From: Cololabis saira
Taxonomy: Eukaryota > Chordata > Actinopteri > Beloniformes > Belonidae
Length of the DNA stretch: 64,000 nucleotides
NCBI RefSeq assembly: GCF_033807715.1
Contig: NC_084599.1
Location: 2,386,501 to 2,450,500, forward strand
Direction: 5' to 3'
This document shows positions 34,240 to 45,781 of this stretch, piece by piece. The translations under genes were made by a program, and so were the position numbers. Positions within the stretch are counted from its first letter, which is position 1; every line of letters starts with the position of its first letter. The notes below the pieces were generated by a model. The model ran no database searches. It saw only the letters and a program-made list of their open reading frames with translations, and was not told the DNA's origin.

Positions 34240-35571
34240 CGCACTTTTTTTCGTCCGTTAATACGGCCCGAACCGCAACGTGCACCCATGCATGCCATAC
34301 ATCGTTGGATGCGTCACAGTGCCTCGATGGGTATTACTTTTCTCAGTAATAGGGGTTACCGTGGCAACGCTAGATGCCAAAAAGCAAAAAAAAAGGCGAA
34401 AATTCGGACGCTTATTGCTCGGCCGAACGTTATCGTACAGACATCGTTCAAATTTTCAATCACTCGGCCCGATTGGCACTAACGGACCGTACAACCTCAT
34501 TATGCCAATTATTACAGTTTTTGCGATAATGACCTTTCATTTTTTTTTTTTTTTCTGTTTGACTTTGGACGCTTGTGGCTAGGCAACACGTTATCGTAGA
34601 GACATCGTACAAATGTTCCCAGACTCGGCACGCTGTGGACTTCAACATATTCAAATTTCATGAAGCTGTGATTCAAGGAAATTTTTTGTCAAAATCCATG
34701 CCAAATGGCCCCATTCATTCGGATGTTTTTTTTTACCATGGTGAAAAAAAACCTATCCGTTAACGTAGCCTGAACCGGAACGTGTACCCATGCATGTCAT
34801 ACATCGTTAGATGCGTCTCCATCGTGCCTCGATGGACTTTACTTTTCTCAGTCAAAAGTGTTACCGTGGCAACGCTAGATGCCAAAAAGCAAAAAAAAAG
34901 GCGAAAATTCGGACGCTTATTGCTCGGCCGAACTTTATCGTAGAGACATCGTTCAAACTTTCAAACACTAAGCCCGATTGGCACTATCTGACCGTACAAG
35001 CTCATTATGCCAATTATTACAGTTTTTGCGATATTGACCTTTCATTTTTTTTTTATTTCCGTTTGACTTTGGATGATTGTTGCTAGGCAACAGATTATCG
35101 TAGAGACATCGTACAAATGTTCCCCGACTCGGCACGCTGTGGAATTCAACATATTCAAATTTAAGGAATCTGTGATTTAAGGAAATTTTATGTCAAAATC
35201 CATGCCAAATGGCCCCATTCATTCGGATGGGGTTTTTTACCATGGTAAAAAAAAAAACCTATCCGTTAACGTAGCCTGAACCGGAACGTGCACCCATGCA
35301 TGGCATACATCGTTGGATGCGTCTCCATCGTGCCTCGATGGGAATTACTTTTCTCAGTCAAAAGCGCTACCGTGGAGACGCTAGACGCCAAAAAGTGAGC
35401 CCCATTAATAACTATGGGGAGCAGAGGAATAAATGCAATACAACCGTAAACACCTCAAACTTAAATAGAACCACCTCGAACACAACCACTACAGCCCCAA
35501 ACCAAAGCAGCGAGAGGGGACGAATGGGCGGTAGGGCATGCCCATATCAAACTTTCCTGAAATTTTCTAGT
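34240..35571 (+). mobile_element. Unclassified repeat, three ~505-bp tandem modules
   Basis: Starting near 34250, 34755 and 35265 the same module recurs: CGTTAAT/ACG plus CCCGAACC, CACCCATGCATGCCATACAT, TGCCTCGATGGG, GTTACCGTGGCAACGCTAGA and CGGCCGAAC. The last unit leads into AACACAACCACTACAGCCCC and ends TTTCCTGAAATTTTCTAG. It is the same family as 2656-4013, without the 11-bp array. No coding capacity is seen. Confidence 0.65.
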
Positions 35572-35614
35572 TGTTGTTGTTTTGGATTTGGATACAGGAA
35601 GAAGAAGCTGAGTC

Positions 35615-36060
35615 AGAGTCAGAGTCAGAGTCATTTTTATTGTCCCTCTAGGGGAAATTCTTTTAGCAGTCTGGGAAAACAGTCATCATACAAACACAGA
35701 CATACCAAAAGAACAATTAAAACATTAAAACGTGACATAGTAACCATAATAAATGAGTAAAAGCAAAAGTGCTTTCATCAGTGCAGGCAGAAAGATAAAA
35801 ATATATTAAAAATATTAAAATGTATGCGAGTTGATCATTTTAACAGCGGTTGGTATAAAAGAGAATTTATACCTATTGCTATTGGCCTTGGGAAGCCTAT
35901 AGCGCCGCCCAGAAGGGAGAGGGGCAAACTCTTTTGACAGAGGGTGATCAGGACTGGCCAAGATGTGTTGTGCCTTATTCAGGACTCGACCTTCGTAGAT
36001 GTCAGTCAGAGAGAGCTGCTGAAATGACGGGAATTGCGTCATGACGTTCTCCACGCGTCG
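35615..36060 (-). pseudogene. LINE 3' end with (TGACTC)n tail
   Basis: The minus frame 35815-36054 reads MTQFPSFQQLSLTDIYEGRV, KAQHILASPDHPLSKEFAPL and PSGRRYRLPKANSNRYKFSF up to IPTAVKMINS, the C-terminal blocks of a fish non-LTR reverse transcriptase. A 3' UTR with AATTTCCCCTAGAGGGACAA and a short (TGACTC)n tail follows on the same strand. It is 5'-truncated, as is usual for LINEs. Confidence 0.7.
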
Positions 36061-36329
36061 CTGGTTTGATCCAGATATCCCAAATTATTAATTACCATGT
36101 ATACAGGGAGAACCCTGTTTGCTCACGCACGGAAACGGATTATTCCGAATGTTTCAGTAACCGGAATATCGACCGTAACCCAAATTTTGACTGCATGTAA
36201 ACGTAGTCCGTGGTGTCCAGAGTTCCGCTTGTCACTGGATTGTGATGGGGTCCATGCATCCATCCTACAGGGGTGGTGTTTGGTGTCTGCCCCAGCCCTG
36301 GGGGGGTTAATCCCCGTGATAGTGTGATG

Positions 36330-36545
36330 GTGTTCCCTCACTGGGTGTTCCGCTCCCAGCAACCTTTCCATGTTATTATTCCTTTTTATCTTTGATCGTG
36401 TTTAATCATTGATTGGGATTAGGGTTGGTGGGGCAGGGGGTGGATGGATGGGTGGTATCAACTGTTTTAATGTTAAGCACTTTCTGTTGTGTTTTGTTGT
36501 ACGGAAAGTGCTATATAAATAAAGTTTGATTTGATTTAATAATAA
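36330..36545 (+). mobile_element. LINE-like 3' tail with (TTTGA)n end
   Basis: Ends with GGAAAGTGCTATATAAATAA followed by AGTTTGATTTGATTT, the form of a LINE 3' end. The coding part is missing. Confidence 0.5.
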
Positions 36546-37777
36546 AATTTGATAAACTACATTCATTTTTATGAAATCTTTCTTTTTTTCAATACACTAC
36601 AAAAATGATTGCTTGTTATTTTTCTGCTTACAATCAATTCATAAAAGAATATTTCAGAGCTGTTGCATGATGTTATTTTGATATTCAGTGATTTACACAA
36701 ATCTCATCTCAGTATTTACCTTTTTTGTTAAAAATTGTAAAAAAAAATTTACAAAATTTAAAATTCAATTTGTTAATTGAAAAGACTTAAGACTATGAAA
36801 GTGTCTTTTTTCAAAGTTTTCCTGTCTTGACCTGAACACAATGGTAAAGAGTTCCGAGTCCAATGATTCAGTTTCACTAAAACATACCTAACTGTTTCAT
36901 GATTAAAAAAGAAGGTGCCATTTTTGTGAAGGTATTTTCTTGTCTTAAACAAAGCATGTGCAAGGCGAGGCTTTGATAGTCACTGTGTGCTGTACGTCCC
37001 TGTACAACTGTCAAAAACTCTGTTTTATCCTCAGCCAGCACCTTGTTTCCATCACACAATGATTATCTATATCAGATCCTGCTGGTGGAAATCCCTTCTG
37101 GCTCAGATTCAGGATTATTATTAGATCTCTGAAAGCTCAAACAGGAAGGCTTACAGTGTATTCCTTAGGCTAGAGAGGATTATGCGTTTTAAAAACTAAT
37201 GTCTAGTTTATGGAGGGGCTTAGTAAGTACATAAGACAAACTTTATATATTTCAATTTGGTAAACATTTTGCGTGTTGTTCTCAGTGTGGATTTTTATGG
37301 GAATCATCTGAATACAATTCTCAATATTCTTAAATATCAAAAAGTGATAAAAAAATATGCAAATCATGGCCTTGCCAATATGATTTACTTTGTATCCTTC
37401 AACAGTCCCCCAGCAAACATCAGATGTATAAAACGCAGTTTATACAGAAGAAGGGTGATCAGAAATTTGATTTCGTAATCTAAGTTATTATTGTTATTTG
37501 GGGGAATTTCTAAATTGTCACAGCCAGTTGCTTTTGATCCCGTGTCAGATTCAGTGTCAGTTGAACCCTTCTCTGCACAATGTTTATATTTGGTGTGGGG
37601 GCATTAGTGCAATCCTACACAGGGATTTATCATTGTAGTAATTGTATATGACTTTGGTAAAAAAATAAAGCAAGAGCCATGTTTCCTTTTCTTTACAGAG
37701 ATCCTCAGTCCAAATTCCATGTAAGGGGAATTTCCTGAATGTATCATTAGTTCTTCTTCTACCCAATAAAAATAATA
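36546..37777. other. Unannotated AT-rich DNA
   Basis: No supported gene, RNA or element. Frames are short and lack family resemblance. Confidence 0.5.
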
Positions 37778-38535
37778 ATTAAAGCAGCAAGCAGCGATGA
37801 ACGGGCCCTCGCGCGTGCAATTTTCACCAATAAAGGTCGAGGACTCAAAACTAAGTCCGATGAAACCACCCACGACTCTCTATGTAAAACTATTCAAAAG
37901 TTATGGCAGAAAGTAGGAACTATCAAATATCGAGCAATCAGATTCAATTTTTTTATTTATTTATTTTTTATTTTGATTTTAGATGAAGGGGGGGCGTGCT
38001 TTTTGGCGTCTATCGTCGCCACGGTAACGCTTTTGACTGAGAAAAGTAATGCGCATCGTCGCAGGATGGAGACGGACATTTTGACGTATGTAACGACGTA
38101 TGCACCTGGGTGCACGTTACGGTTCGGGCAGCGAACAACAACGAAAACAGCCGAAGAAATGGCATAAATTGCGCCAAAATAAGACGCTTAATTCAATATG
38201 GCCAACTTCCTGTTTGGTTTCGGCCATGGCGCCAAGAGACTTTTCTTTAAGTTGCGACATGATACAGGTGTGTACCGATTTTCGTGCATGTACGTCAAAC
38301 CGTATTGTGGGGCTTGAGGCACAAAGTATTCTAGGGGGCGCTGTTGAGCCATTAGCCCACGCCCATTAATGCAAACCATTAAATATCAAATTTTTCGCCA
38401 GGCCGGGCTTGCGTGCAAAATTTGGTGACTTTTGGGGCACGTTTAGGGGGAAAAAAGGTCCTCATTTCGTCGGAAAAGGAAAAACGAGAAAAAAAACGAG
38501 AACAATAGGGCCTTCGCACTGTCAGTGCTCGGGCC
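37778..38535 (-). mobile_element. 'GCCCGAGCAC' family repeat, copy 2
   Basis: In reverse it begins GGGCCCGAGCACTGACAGTG and shares long stretches with 2656-3300 (TTTGGTGACTTTTGGGGCAC, CGATTTTCGTGCATGTACGT, CGTAACGTGCACCCAGGTGC). It ends at AACGGGCCCTCGC and TTAAAGCAGCAAGCAGCGAT on the plus strand. It lacks the 11-bp array and the CTAG-ended module. The A-run at 38676-38692 and the flank at 38695-38730 also match DNA beside copy 1. Confidence 0.7.
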
Positions 38536-38732
38536 CAGATAATAATAATAATCATCATAATAATTATAATATATATATAATAATATAATATAATAATGCA
38601 CATAGTAATAATGCACATATACCTTTGGTTTCTACCGTCATGGTATCAATCATTAATATGTGTGCAGACAAGGTAAAAAAAAAAAAAAAAAAATAATAAT
38701 TATAATAACTTTTTACATTTAGTTTTGAATGT

Positions 38733-39000
38733 CCAGGGCCTCATGTACAAAACGTGCGTCGCACAAAAAACGTGCGTACGACACTTTCTACGCTCACGAT
38801 CGGATGTTCGAAAATTGATTTGAACGTAGAAAGTTGCAGTCTTTCACGCACAAATCATGTCTGGCGTACGCACTTTTCTGAGGTTTTGTCCGTTGGCGAC
38901 ACTCACTGGTGATGCAGTGAAGTGCAAAATATGAGGACACGTGACGTCAACAATAAGTTCACGACCACGTGAGGGACACGACAGTCCCCACATCACCAGA
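38733..39000 (+). mobile_element. Harbinger-like terminal fragment
   Basis: GGGCCTCATGTACAAAACGT followed by GCGTCGCACAAAAAACGTGC and repeated TACG-type words resembles the left end of a GGGCCTCATG-type Harbinger element. No right end was found, so it is partial. Confidence 0.4.
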
Positions 39001-39261
39001 TAAGTTACACAAGAGTGGAGCTGCAACAATCTCACAATCAACCACATGATCTGAACAAACAACTAAACCTGCAAATCCTGATGGCAATTTGCAGAACATC
39101 GCAGGCCTTTCTTTGTTTACTGAGTGTCTGCGTGATACTGGCTGCGATGCTGCCACCTCACAGATGGCTGCCGAAAAGTGTTGCACTCTCCACCAGACTT
39201 ACAGGTGACCAGAAACTAAATGCTGGCAACTGTCAGACAGATGTTTGCTTTGTTCCCTCTT

Positions 39262-39743
39262 TTAGGATGCTCTCAGACCTGTGGCCCGTTTGTTTTGATC
39301 CGATTCAGGGGCTAAATCGATACAGTTGTTTGGTTTTTCATTTGTGGAGTTTGTGTTCACAAGGCAACCGTCTGTAGCGGTTCAAAGCTGTTAACAAATA
39401 CCATGAACCAACTGTTCTCTCATTGGTCAGAAATGAATGCGGAAGGAGTTTCCTCTTCCGTACCCCGGGAAAAACAACAACTATGGAGCATCGAACCACA
39501 GTTATGAGTGAATTGTGTCGGTCGCTGTGTGGATTATGTTCTCACTGCAAACGAACCGCTCCAGGTCTGGAATGGAAGCGAGCCGGGACCACCTCTCCTA
39601 GGAGATCTCGGCTCGCTTGTTTTGTGCTGCATCCGAGCGCGATTGCTGTGTTCACATGTACCAAACCAACTGATCTTTAGGGAGAAACGCTCCCTGTTTC
39701 AGAACAACTGCTCCAAACGGGACAGGTGTGAAGGCACCCTTAG
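39262..39743. mobile_element. MITE with imperfect inverted ends
   Basis: The left end TTAGGATGCTCTCAGACCTG + TGGCCCGTTTG resembles the inverted right end CTAAGGGTGCCTTCACACCT + GTCCCGTTTGG. The interior of ~480 bp is non-coding, with an AGATCTC palindrome region near 39600. The ends are of a type common in fish hAT MITEs, but the duplication is unclear. Confidence 0.6.
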
Positions 39744-40924
39744 ACAGTTTCAGTATTTCCAGTTCTTTTTATTTTCCGTGTAATCACACAGCTAGTCCTG
39801 CAAAACCCCGACCTCTTCTCCCAGGATGGATATTGTGTTTTGGCCTATTCCTGTCCCTCCTAGAATCCACAATTACCGTTTGTGTGTTAAGATTCCAGAT
39901 GACTCTGATGTAATCTCCCTGCTCAGCTTCCTTCACACTGATAACACATCACAACACATCTGGTCCTCTGACTGTACCGGGAGTTTGAGGTGTACATAAT
40001 GAAGAGAAATGGTTAGAACACAGTCTCCTGGAGTGCTTATTAATAATTATTAAGTATAAAAATGAATTAAATACAAGAACTGGAGAAATAAATCATTTTA
40101 AAACAGAAAAGCCTGGAAAAATAGAAAAAACTAAAAAGTACTCTGTTATATCCCTGTCAGCACATGAACATTAAAATTACTTGGATTGTTGGATTGTTGT
40201 TTGATTCTTCGAATCACGTCCAGTCACGTCCGTTCTGGCTAATTAAATTAGTCAAGATGAACCATTAAAAATGTTTCACCAGGCGCCAAATTTAATCTCA
40301 AGAAAATAAAATCATTACCCATCAAAATCTTTATTTTCCCTATCTTATTAATAGTAACTATATCTGAGCAGAAGCATTTAACAAGCTAAAGAGCACGAAA
40401 AGATAAATATTACAACGCATCTCCCAAGCTGTGTTGGAGTGAACGCTATATTTGCTGAAGAATTAAAGTTTCTACTGCTTTTTGGACTTTGCAAATGCTT
40501 CTATCCGTTCCTGCCAGTCTTATACCTAAGTTTGCAAAACTCAAAAAGCCATTCTCTGGCCCGACCGCTCTCCCCCCTCTGTTGTACCCGACACCCTTGT
40601 TCATGCCTGCTGTAGTCATCGATCTGCTCCTCCTCATCACACTGCGAGGTGACTCATAATCCACTTCATTATTCCATCTAACGCAGACACACTCCTGCAA
40701 ACACAGACGCACTCACTATGAGGTGAACAAACAAGCCGGCGCTCCAGCAGGGACGCAGCATCCAGGCACACTCACACACAAGCACATCATTTTTCAATTA
40801 AACATCAAACTCCCACCATGCACTGTTAATTTATAGGTTGGGGGTAATTCATCAAAAAAAATAAATAAACCCATAGAATAAGTTTTAATATAGTCAATAG
40901 CATCACCTGCAGGACCTGCAGGAG
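39744..40924. other. Unannotated DNA
   Basis: No feature is supported. Small frames at 40446-40712 (minus) and elsewhere have no recognisable family. Confidence 0.5.
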
Positions 40925-41404
40925 TGTCGCAGGACAGAACGTCTATTGAAAGCCACTGGACTGGAAGTACATCGCATTTACTTCAAAGACCACCGCCACG
41001 AATACAAGAAGCTCGGACTGCCTACTTCACAAACTTAATCACTACCTCAAAAAGAAACCCCACAATTCTATTCAACACAATAAATAATTGTCTCTCCGCC
41101 TTCTATATCACCTTGTCCCTCCACGGACGATTGTAACAGGTTTCTAGCAGTCTTTTTTGATATAGTAAAGGAAGTTTGATCTATTATCCTCCCTGTGACT
41201 CTCCAGCTTCACTCAAACTCCGCTCTATCCCCTACCGTCCTGGACACCTTCCAACCCACTAACTTACATGATCTGATGGATTTGATCATGAAAATGAAAC
41301 TGTCCTCTAACCCTCTGGATGTACTACGACCCTCTCTTTTTCTAAAAGTCTTGCCAACCATTGGCCCCACTGTGACAGCCATTGTAAACTCCTCCCTGTC
41401 TGCA
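40925..41404 (+). pseudogene. L2-like LINE ORF2, middle part
   Basis: Frames 40924-41136 and 41195-41440 contain RTSIESHWTGSTSHLLQRPP, RIQEARTAYFTNLITTSKRN and LHDLMDLIMKMKLSSNPLDV, the region between endonuclease and reverse transcriptase in L2-like LINEs. It breaks off at 41404 inside the block before the reverse-transcriptase core, where LTR sequence begins. The downstream part of what is probably the same copy resumes at 42625. Confidence 0.65.
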
Positions 41405-42483
41405 GGTGATGAGGCTGAATGGTTGTCAGGTGTGGAATAAGTGATGAGGATCAGCTGCGGGTGCTCTGGCCAAGCCTGACCAGGCTTTGGCCTCTGGCGG
41501 AGAAAGGGTGTGCCAAACCCTAACATCACCTCCCCCTCAACGGGCGCCTCCTGGTGCCTTACCGGGCTTGTCGGGGTGGTCGAGGTAGAAGGCCGGGCCG
41601 GCTTCGGGGCAGACAGGATCCGAGGGGCCGGCTTCAGGGGACTAAGGATACAAGGGGCCGGCTTCGGGGGACTAAGGATACGAGGGGCTGGATTAAGGGA
41701 ACACCGGGTCCTCGGCACCGGCTTCGGGGAACACCAGATCCTCGGCACCGGCTTCGGGGGACACCGGGTCAGACCGGGGCTGGCGCCGACGTTGTCTCCC
41801 CTGGGTTCGAACACACCCGGGCCCCCCTCGAGCCAGACGTGTTCCCCGGAAGGGGGACTCCTCCTCCTCGACCCGGGGCATGTTCTTCTCCGACTCCCGG
41901 CAGAAGAACTCAAGGAGGGTGAGGTACTTTTCCACTGGGTCCATGGAGGTCGGATGATTATGTTAGGCTCGAGGGAAGGAGGGCGGACCCAAATGCAGGA
42001 CGACACGAGCATGGTTTGATATAACAAAGTTTAATAACAAAAAATGCTCCACAGGAGGGAAGGAAGACCAACAAAAAATCACAGACCGTAAAAATGCGGC
42101 TGGGGGGAACTACGGGAAAACAAAGGCACAGTCCGGAAAACCCACGGCTGGAAAGTCCAACAAAAGGCGCAGACCGGAGGGAAACTCACAGCTGGAAAAA
42201 GTAATCCAAAGAGTGGGGTAAAATCCAAAAGGACCCAGGAAGGGAAGGTCCACGAACGGGAAACTAGGTAAGTCCAGGAAAACGGGCAGAGTACGGGGCT
42301 CTGAGCTAGAGAATCCTCCGACCCCGCAGCTTGTGGGAGGCAGGTTTAAGAGCAGGCTCAATGATGAGGCTGAATGGTTGTCAGGTGTGGAATAGGTGAT
42401 GAGGATCAGCTGCGGGTGCTCTGGCCAAGCCTGACCAGGCTTTGGCGCCATCTGGCGGAGGAAGGGTGTGCCAAACCCTAACG
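41405..42483 (-). mobile_element. LTR-retrotransposon remnant: full LTR, short interior, partial LTR
   Basis: On the minus strand one LTR runs from 42483 to 41961 (523 bp, ends GTTAGGG...CCTAACA, with CGTTAGG for TGTTAGG at the start). An interior of 435 bp follows and then a second LTR copy starts at 41525 and is cut at 41405. The interior starts with a short frame MDPVEKYLTLLEFFCRESEK, resembling a gag start in fish Gypsy-like elements, and then has ~30-bp repeats (CCGAAGCCGGTGCCGAGGAT). The interior ends in a purine tract GAGGGGGAGGTGA next to the LTR. There is no pol, so it is non-autonomous. Confidence 0.65.
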
Positions 42484-42634
42484 TCACCTCCCCCTGATTG
42501 GTCGATATGTGATATTCCCTATTTTCTGCAATAACTTTTGAATTGTTTGACATAAAGACTCGTGGGTGGTGTCATCGGACATGGTTTTGAGTCCTTGACC
42601 ATAATTGGTGCAAATTAGCTTGCAGCTTTAATTT
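42484..42634 (+). mobile_element. 3' fragment of 'GCCCGAGCAC' family repeat
   Basis: GATTGGTCGATATGTGATAT, AATTGTTTGACATAAAGACT and CATAATTGGTGCAAATTAGC match 3170-3300 and, in reverse, 37790-37930. It ends in GCTTTAATT like copy 2. It lies between the LTR and the resumed LINE. Confidence 0.6.
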
Positions 42635-43650
42635 TCTCTGTACATGCTACCCTTGGGCCATATCATAAACAGTTACAACATCCCCTTCATTTATATGCTG
42701 ATGACATCCAATTACATTTGTCTGTTACGCCTGGTGAAGTTACAAAGCTATCCATACTCCAAGACTGTATTGGTGCAATAAGAAACTGGATGGCAGACAA
42801 CTATTTGCAGTTAAACGACAGCAAAACTAAGGTTCTAGTTATTGCTCCAGATAAGATCACGCCACTAGTTCTTCAAAGCATCGGCACCCTTTCCACTGCT
42901 GCTCACTCCAACCTGTGCAATTTGGGGGTAATATTTGACCAATCACTATCATTTGACTCCCACATTAAACAGTTGACCAGAACTTGTGTCTTTCACTTAC
43001 GTAACATCAGCAAACTGAGACCCATAGTTTCCACCACTGAAAGTGAAATGCTCATACATGCTTTCATCTCATCCCGGATCGACTACTGCAACGCACTTTT
43101 GACTGTACTCAGTTATTCTGCTCTGGATCACCTACAGTTAGTCCAAAATGCTGCCGCAAGACAACTCACCAGGTCAAACAGACGGTCACACATCACTCCC
43201 ATACCTAAATCTCTCCACTGGCTCCCTGTTTCATTTAGAAAACAGTTTAAAATCCTCACCCTCATCCACAGAGCACTGCAGGGTCATGCTCCCCCTTTTA
43301 TAACTGACTTACTGGAACTGTATTCACAAGCTCGCCCACTCAGATCAAATATGCAGAACTTACTGGCCGTCCCTCGCACCCGACTTAAGACTCGTGGTGA
43401 CAGAGCTTTCAAGGTTATGGCTAAATTTTGGAATGCTCTTCCTGCAACTTTTAGATTTATTGAGTCTGTGAACTTTTTTAAAAGCCAACTAAAAACCTAC
43501 CTTTTTAAACAGGCTTTTATGTAAACTGCATTTTTTTAAGTTATTTTATGTTTTTTTCTTTTCTATCACGTATTATATGTATTTTATTTCTCTAAACTGC
43601 TTTTATTCCGTATTCTGCGCTATATAAATAAACTTTATTTACTTATTTAC
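42625..43650 (+). pseudogene. L2-like LINE reverse transcriptase C-terminal part and 3' end
   Basis: Just upstream, LGHIINSYNIPF is in one frame and the catalytic YADD (42694-42705) in another, so one base is missing between them. From YADD a frame stays open to the stop after 43521: LQLNDSKTKVLVI, NLGVIFDQSLSFDSHIKQLT, HAFISSRIDYCNALLT, SLHWLPVSFRKQFKIL and FKSQLKTYLFKQAF. These are the standard L2-like blocks. The 3' end GCGCTATATAAATAAACTTT with short TTAC-type repeats follows. It is 5'-truncated and cannot retrotranspose. Confidence 0.85.
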
Positions 43651-44328
43651 TACTATGACAAAATAGGTATCAAGTGAACGCACACACTCACGCTTGATGT
43701 TATAAATACTGATCCAACTTGTCTGCACAAGCAGACTCATTTTAGCTCAAACTGCATGAACACATAATCCACTGTGAGGACAGACTGAGTGTGAATACAC
43801 AATGTACTTGTGATGAAAAGGAACAGAAATATCTTTAAAATGTCTTGCGAAGAATCTATAACGAGATTTTCCAGCGGTGCACGGGAGAAGTTGTGAGGAG
43901 TAGAAGGTCAAACTAGCATCCACATACAGACCAGGCTGAAGTGCTACGGCATGGGTGAAGCTCATCATCGCTGACCACACGGACACACACACTTGCCACT
44001 TTATTGCAGAAACTAAACTCAGAGCAAGTATCATGTGCAGACTATGATGAAACGTTAAGAAACTGCAGGCAGGACAGTGACTTGGTGGTCTGCTCTGTCA
44101 CCTCACATAGAGAGAGTTACCGATTCAACATGGGTGTAATTTATGGATGGATGGATTTCCATTTGAAATTCAAAAACTGAACCAAAATTGAGCAGGTTGC
44201 AAAAACAATGAGCAAAGCAGCTTGGATTTCATCACTCACAGGTGAAGCGAAAGGTTTGTATAAATATAAAAACACCATTGTATCCTGACATCATACATAC
44301 AAACTATATAATGTATATATCTGCTTAT
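43651..44328. other. Unannotated DNA
   Basis: No supported feature. A 95-codon minus frame at 43747-44034 lacks any family resemblance. Confidence 0.5.
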
Positions 44329-45069
44329 TTAAAGGGGACATATTATGGCATTTATTGCATATTTTAAAAAGGCCTTGAATGTCTTAAAAACAATCTAAAG
44401 CTTGTTTTTTCTACATAAATCAGAAATTCAGCCTGTGGGCCATGTCTGTAGTTTTACAGCTTAAAGCCTTTTTCTGTGCTTCATTCTGAGGTGAGAGGGG
44501 GGCTATGATAATGAGGCTCTGTGCTGATTGGCTGCTTGAATGACGTGTAGGAGGGGAGGGAACAAAGCGTCGCTCAGGGGAGAAGAGCAGCGGCTGCGTA
44601 GCAAGCGTGTCCACGGTTCTGCGTTAAATCGACGCGTACCTACGCCGTAGGCTCTGTGTTGGTGTAACGCGGAACCATAAATCAGCCTTTAGTCACCTCG
44701 TCTTCACACAGGAAGATTTAATTCAATTCAGGTACACCACAGTTATTTACTCCGATTCCTCATTTCATTTATGTTACAAGACAAATGAATCATGTAACTG
44801 TAAAGAAATCACAACACTGAATTTTCACAAATGGCAACTTTAACGGCTGAAGCTCCAGCAGCGGAGAGAGCTGGTTGTGGGCGTGGTTCCAGCAGCGGAG
44901 GCCGACCTATGGAAATCTGCTCCCGTCGTTACGTAACGAGGGGTACGGGGTACAGACCTTGGAGAAATTCATGGGATTTCATCTTTCCTGTGTTGGTAGG
45001 CTGAGGGGAGACCACTTTATATATGTTAAAACAAGAAAAAACGTGTTTTTCATAATAGGTCCCCTTTAA
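44329..45069. mobile_element. MITE with TTAA duplication
   Basis: The element (44333-45065) starts AGGGGACATATTATG and ends CATAATAGGTCCCCT, with TTAA at 44329-44332 and 45066-45069. The ends are inverse with one mismatch. The TTAA target suggests piggyBac, but the ends differ from the TTCC-bearing family. A GC-rich palindrome piece (44618-44690) is nested inside. No transposase is present. Confidence 0.8.
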
Positions 45070-45781
45070 GAGTTTCATGATTGTACCGATTATTAAAGCT
45101 AAGAAGTTGTAAAGCACAAAGAGGTCATGATCAGAGTTTTAGTCGTCTCTCTCAATCATCAAGATATAATGAGTGAATGAGTGCAAGTACCCGGCCTCCC
45201 AACAAACAGCCCCAATTTTCATGGTTTCAATCATCAAAAAAAAAGCTGTTTCTCTCAAATTTTGATGAGTTCATCATCCATCAAGTGCATCCTCTTCTGA
45301 AAAACAACAGTGCCATCTTCACATATTAATTAAGCATGGCCCATATCATCGTCACTTGTCAAAAGAGGGATCTTTTATTCATTTCTTCTGCAGCTTATGC
45401 GTCTGCAGCCAGATGTGCACATCCACAAAAACACGCTTGTTGGATGCAAGTAAGCTGAGCTCAGCCAGTTCTTACAAATATTTCATTCAAGGTTTTAGCC
45501 GCTAGAATCTTTACGCCTTTTGCTTTGCTGCCCTGGATTATTGTGTGTTCGTGTCTCCATCCCCCCACGTCAAGTGGGTGACAATTGAACCTCCTGATTT
45601 GTGCTGATAGACGAGGCTTTGTGACACACAGGTGTCGGAGCACCGCTGATGCAGGGTTTCCATGGTAGCCACGGTAACAACAGATGATAACCTGCACAAC
45701 TGCATTCAGAACTGATACACTCTGCTTATCTGGAATACACGTTTCTCAGCCGAGTATTCATTCATTCATTAAGGGGAACCT
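45070..45781. other. Unannotated DNA
   Basis: No supported gene or element. A (CATT)n run of four units lies just before 45770. Confidence 0.5.

Larger units (their letters stand above)
33483..36211. mobile_element. Terminal-inverted-repeat element with CGT duplication, filled with other repeats
   Basis: The element (33486-36208) begins GACTACGTTTCCATGTATCA and ends TGACTGCATGTAAACGTAGTC, with CGT at 33483-33485 and 36209-36211. It lies two bases from the previous element. Its interior holds the unclassified repeat modules at 34240-35571 and a LINE end at 35615-36060. Native sequence remains at 33486-34080 and 36061-36208, including a CCGGAATAT block near each end. Confidence 0.7.

Noticed and set aside
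41209..42027. 272-codon minus-strand ORF and overlapping plus-strand ORFs rich in proline and arginine
   Set aside because: They cross the LTR, the short interior with ~30-bp repeats and the LINE, so the frame is not a single gene. Only the short gag-like start was kept.
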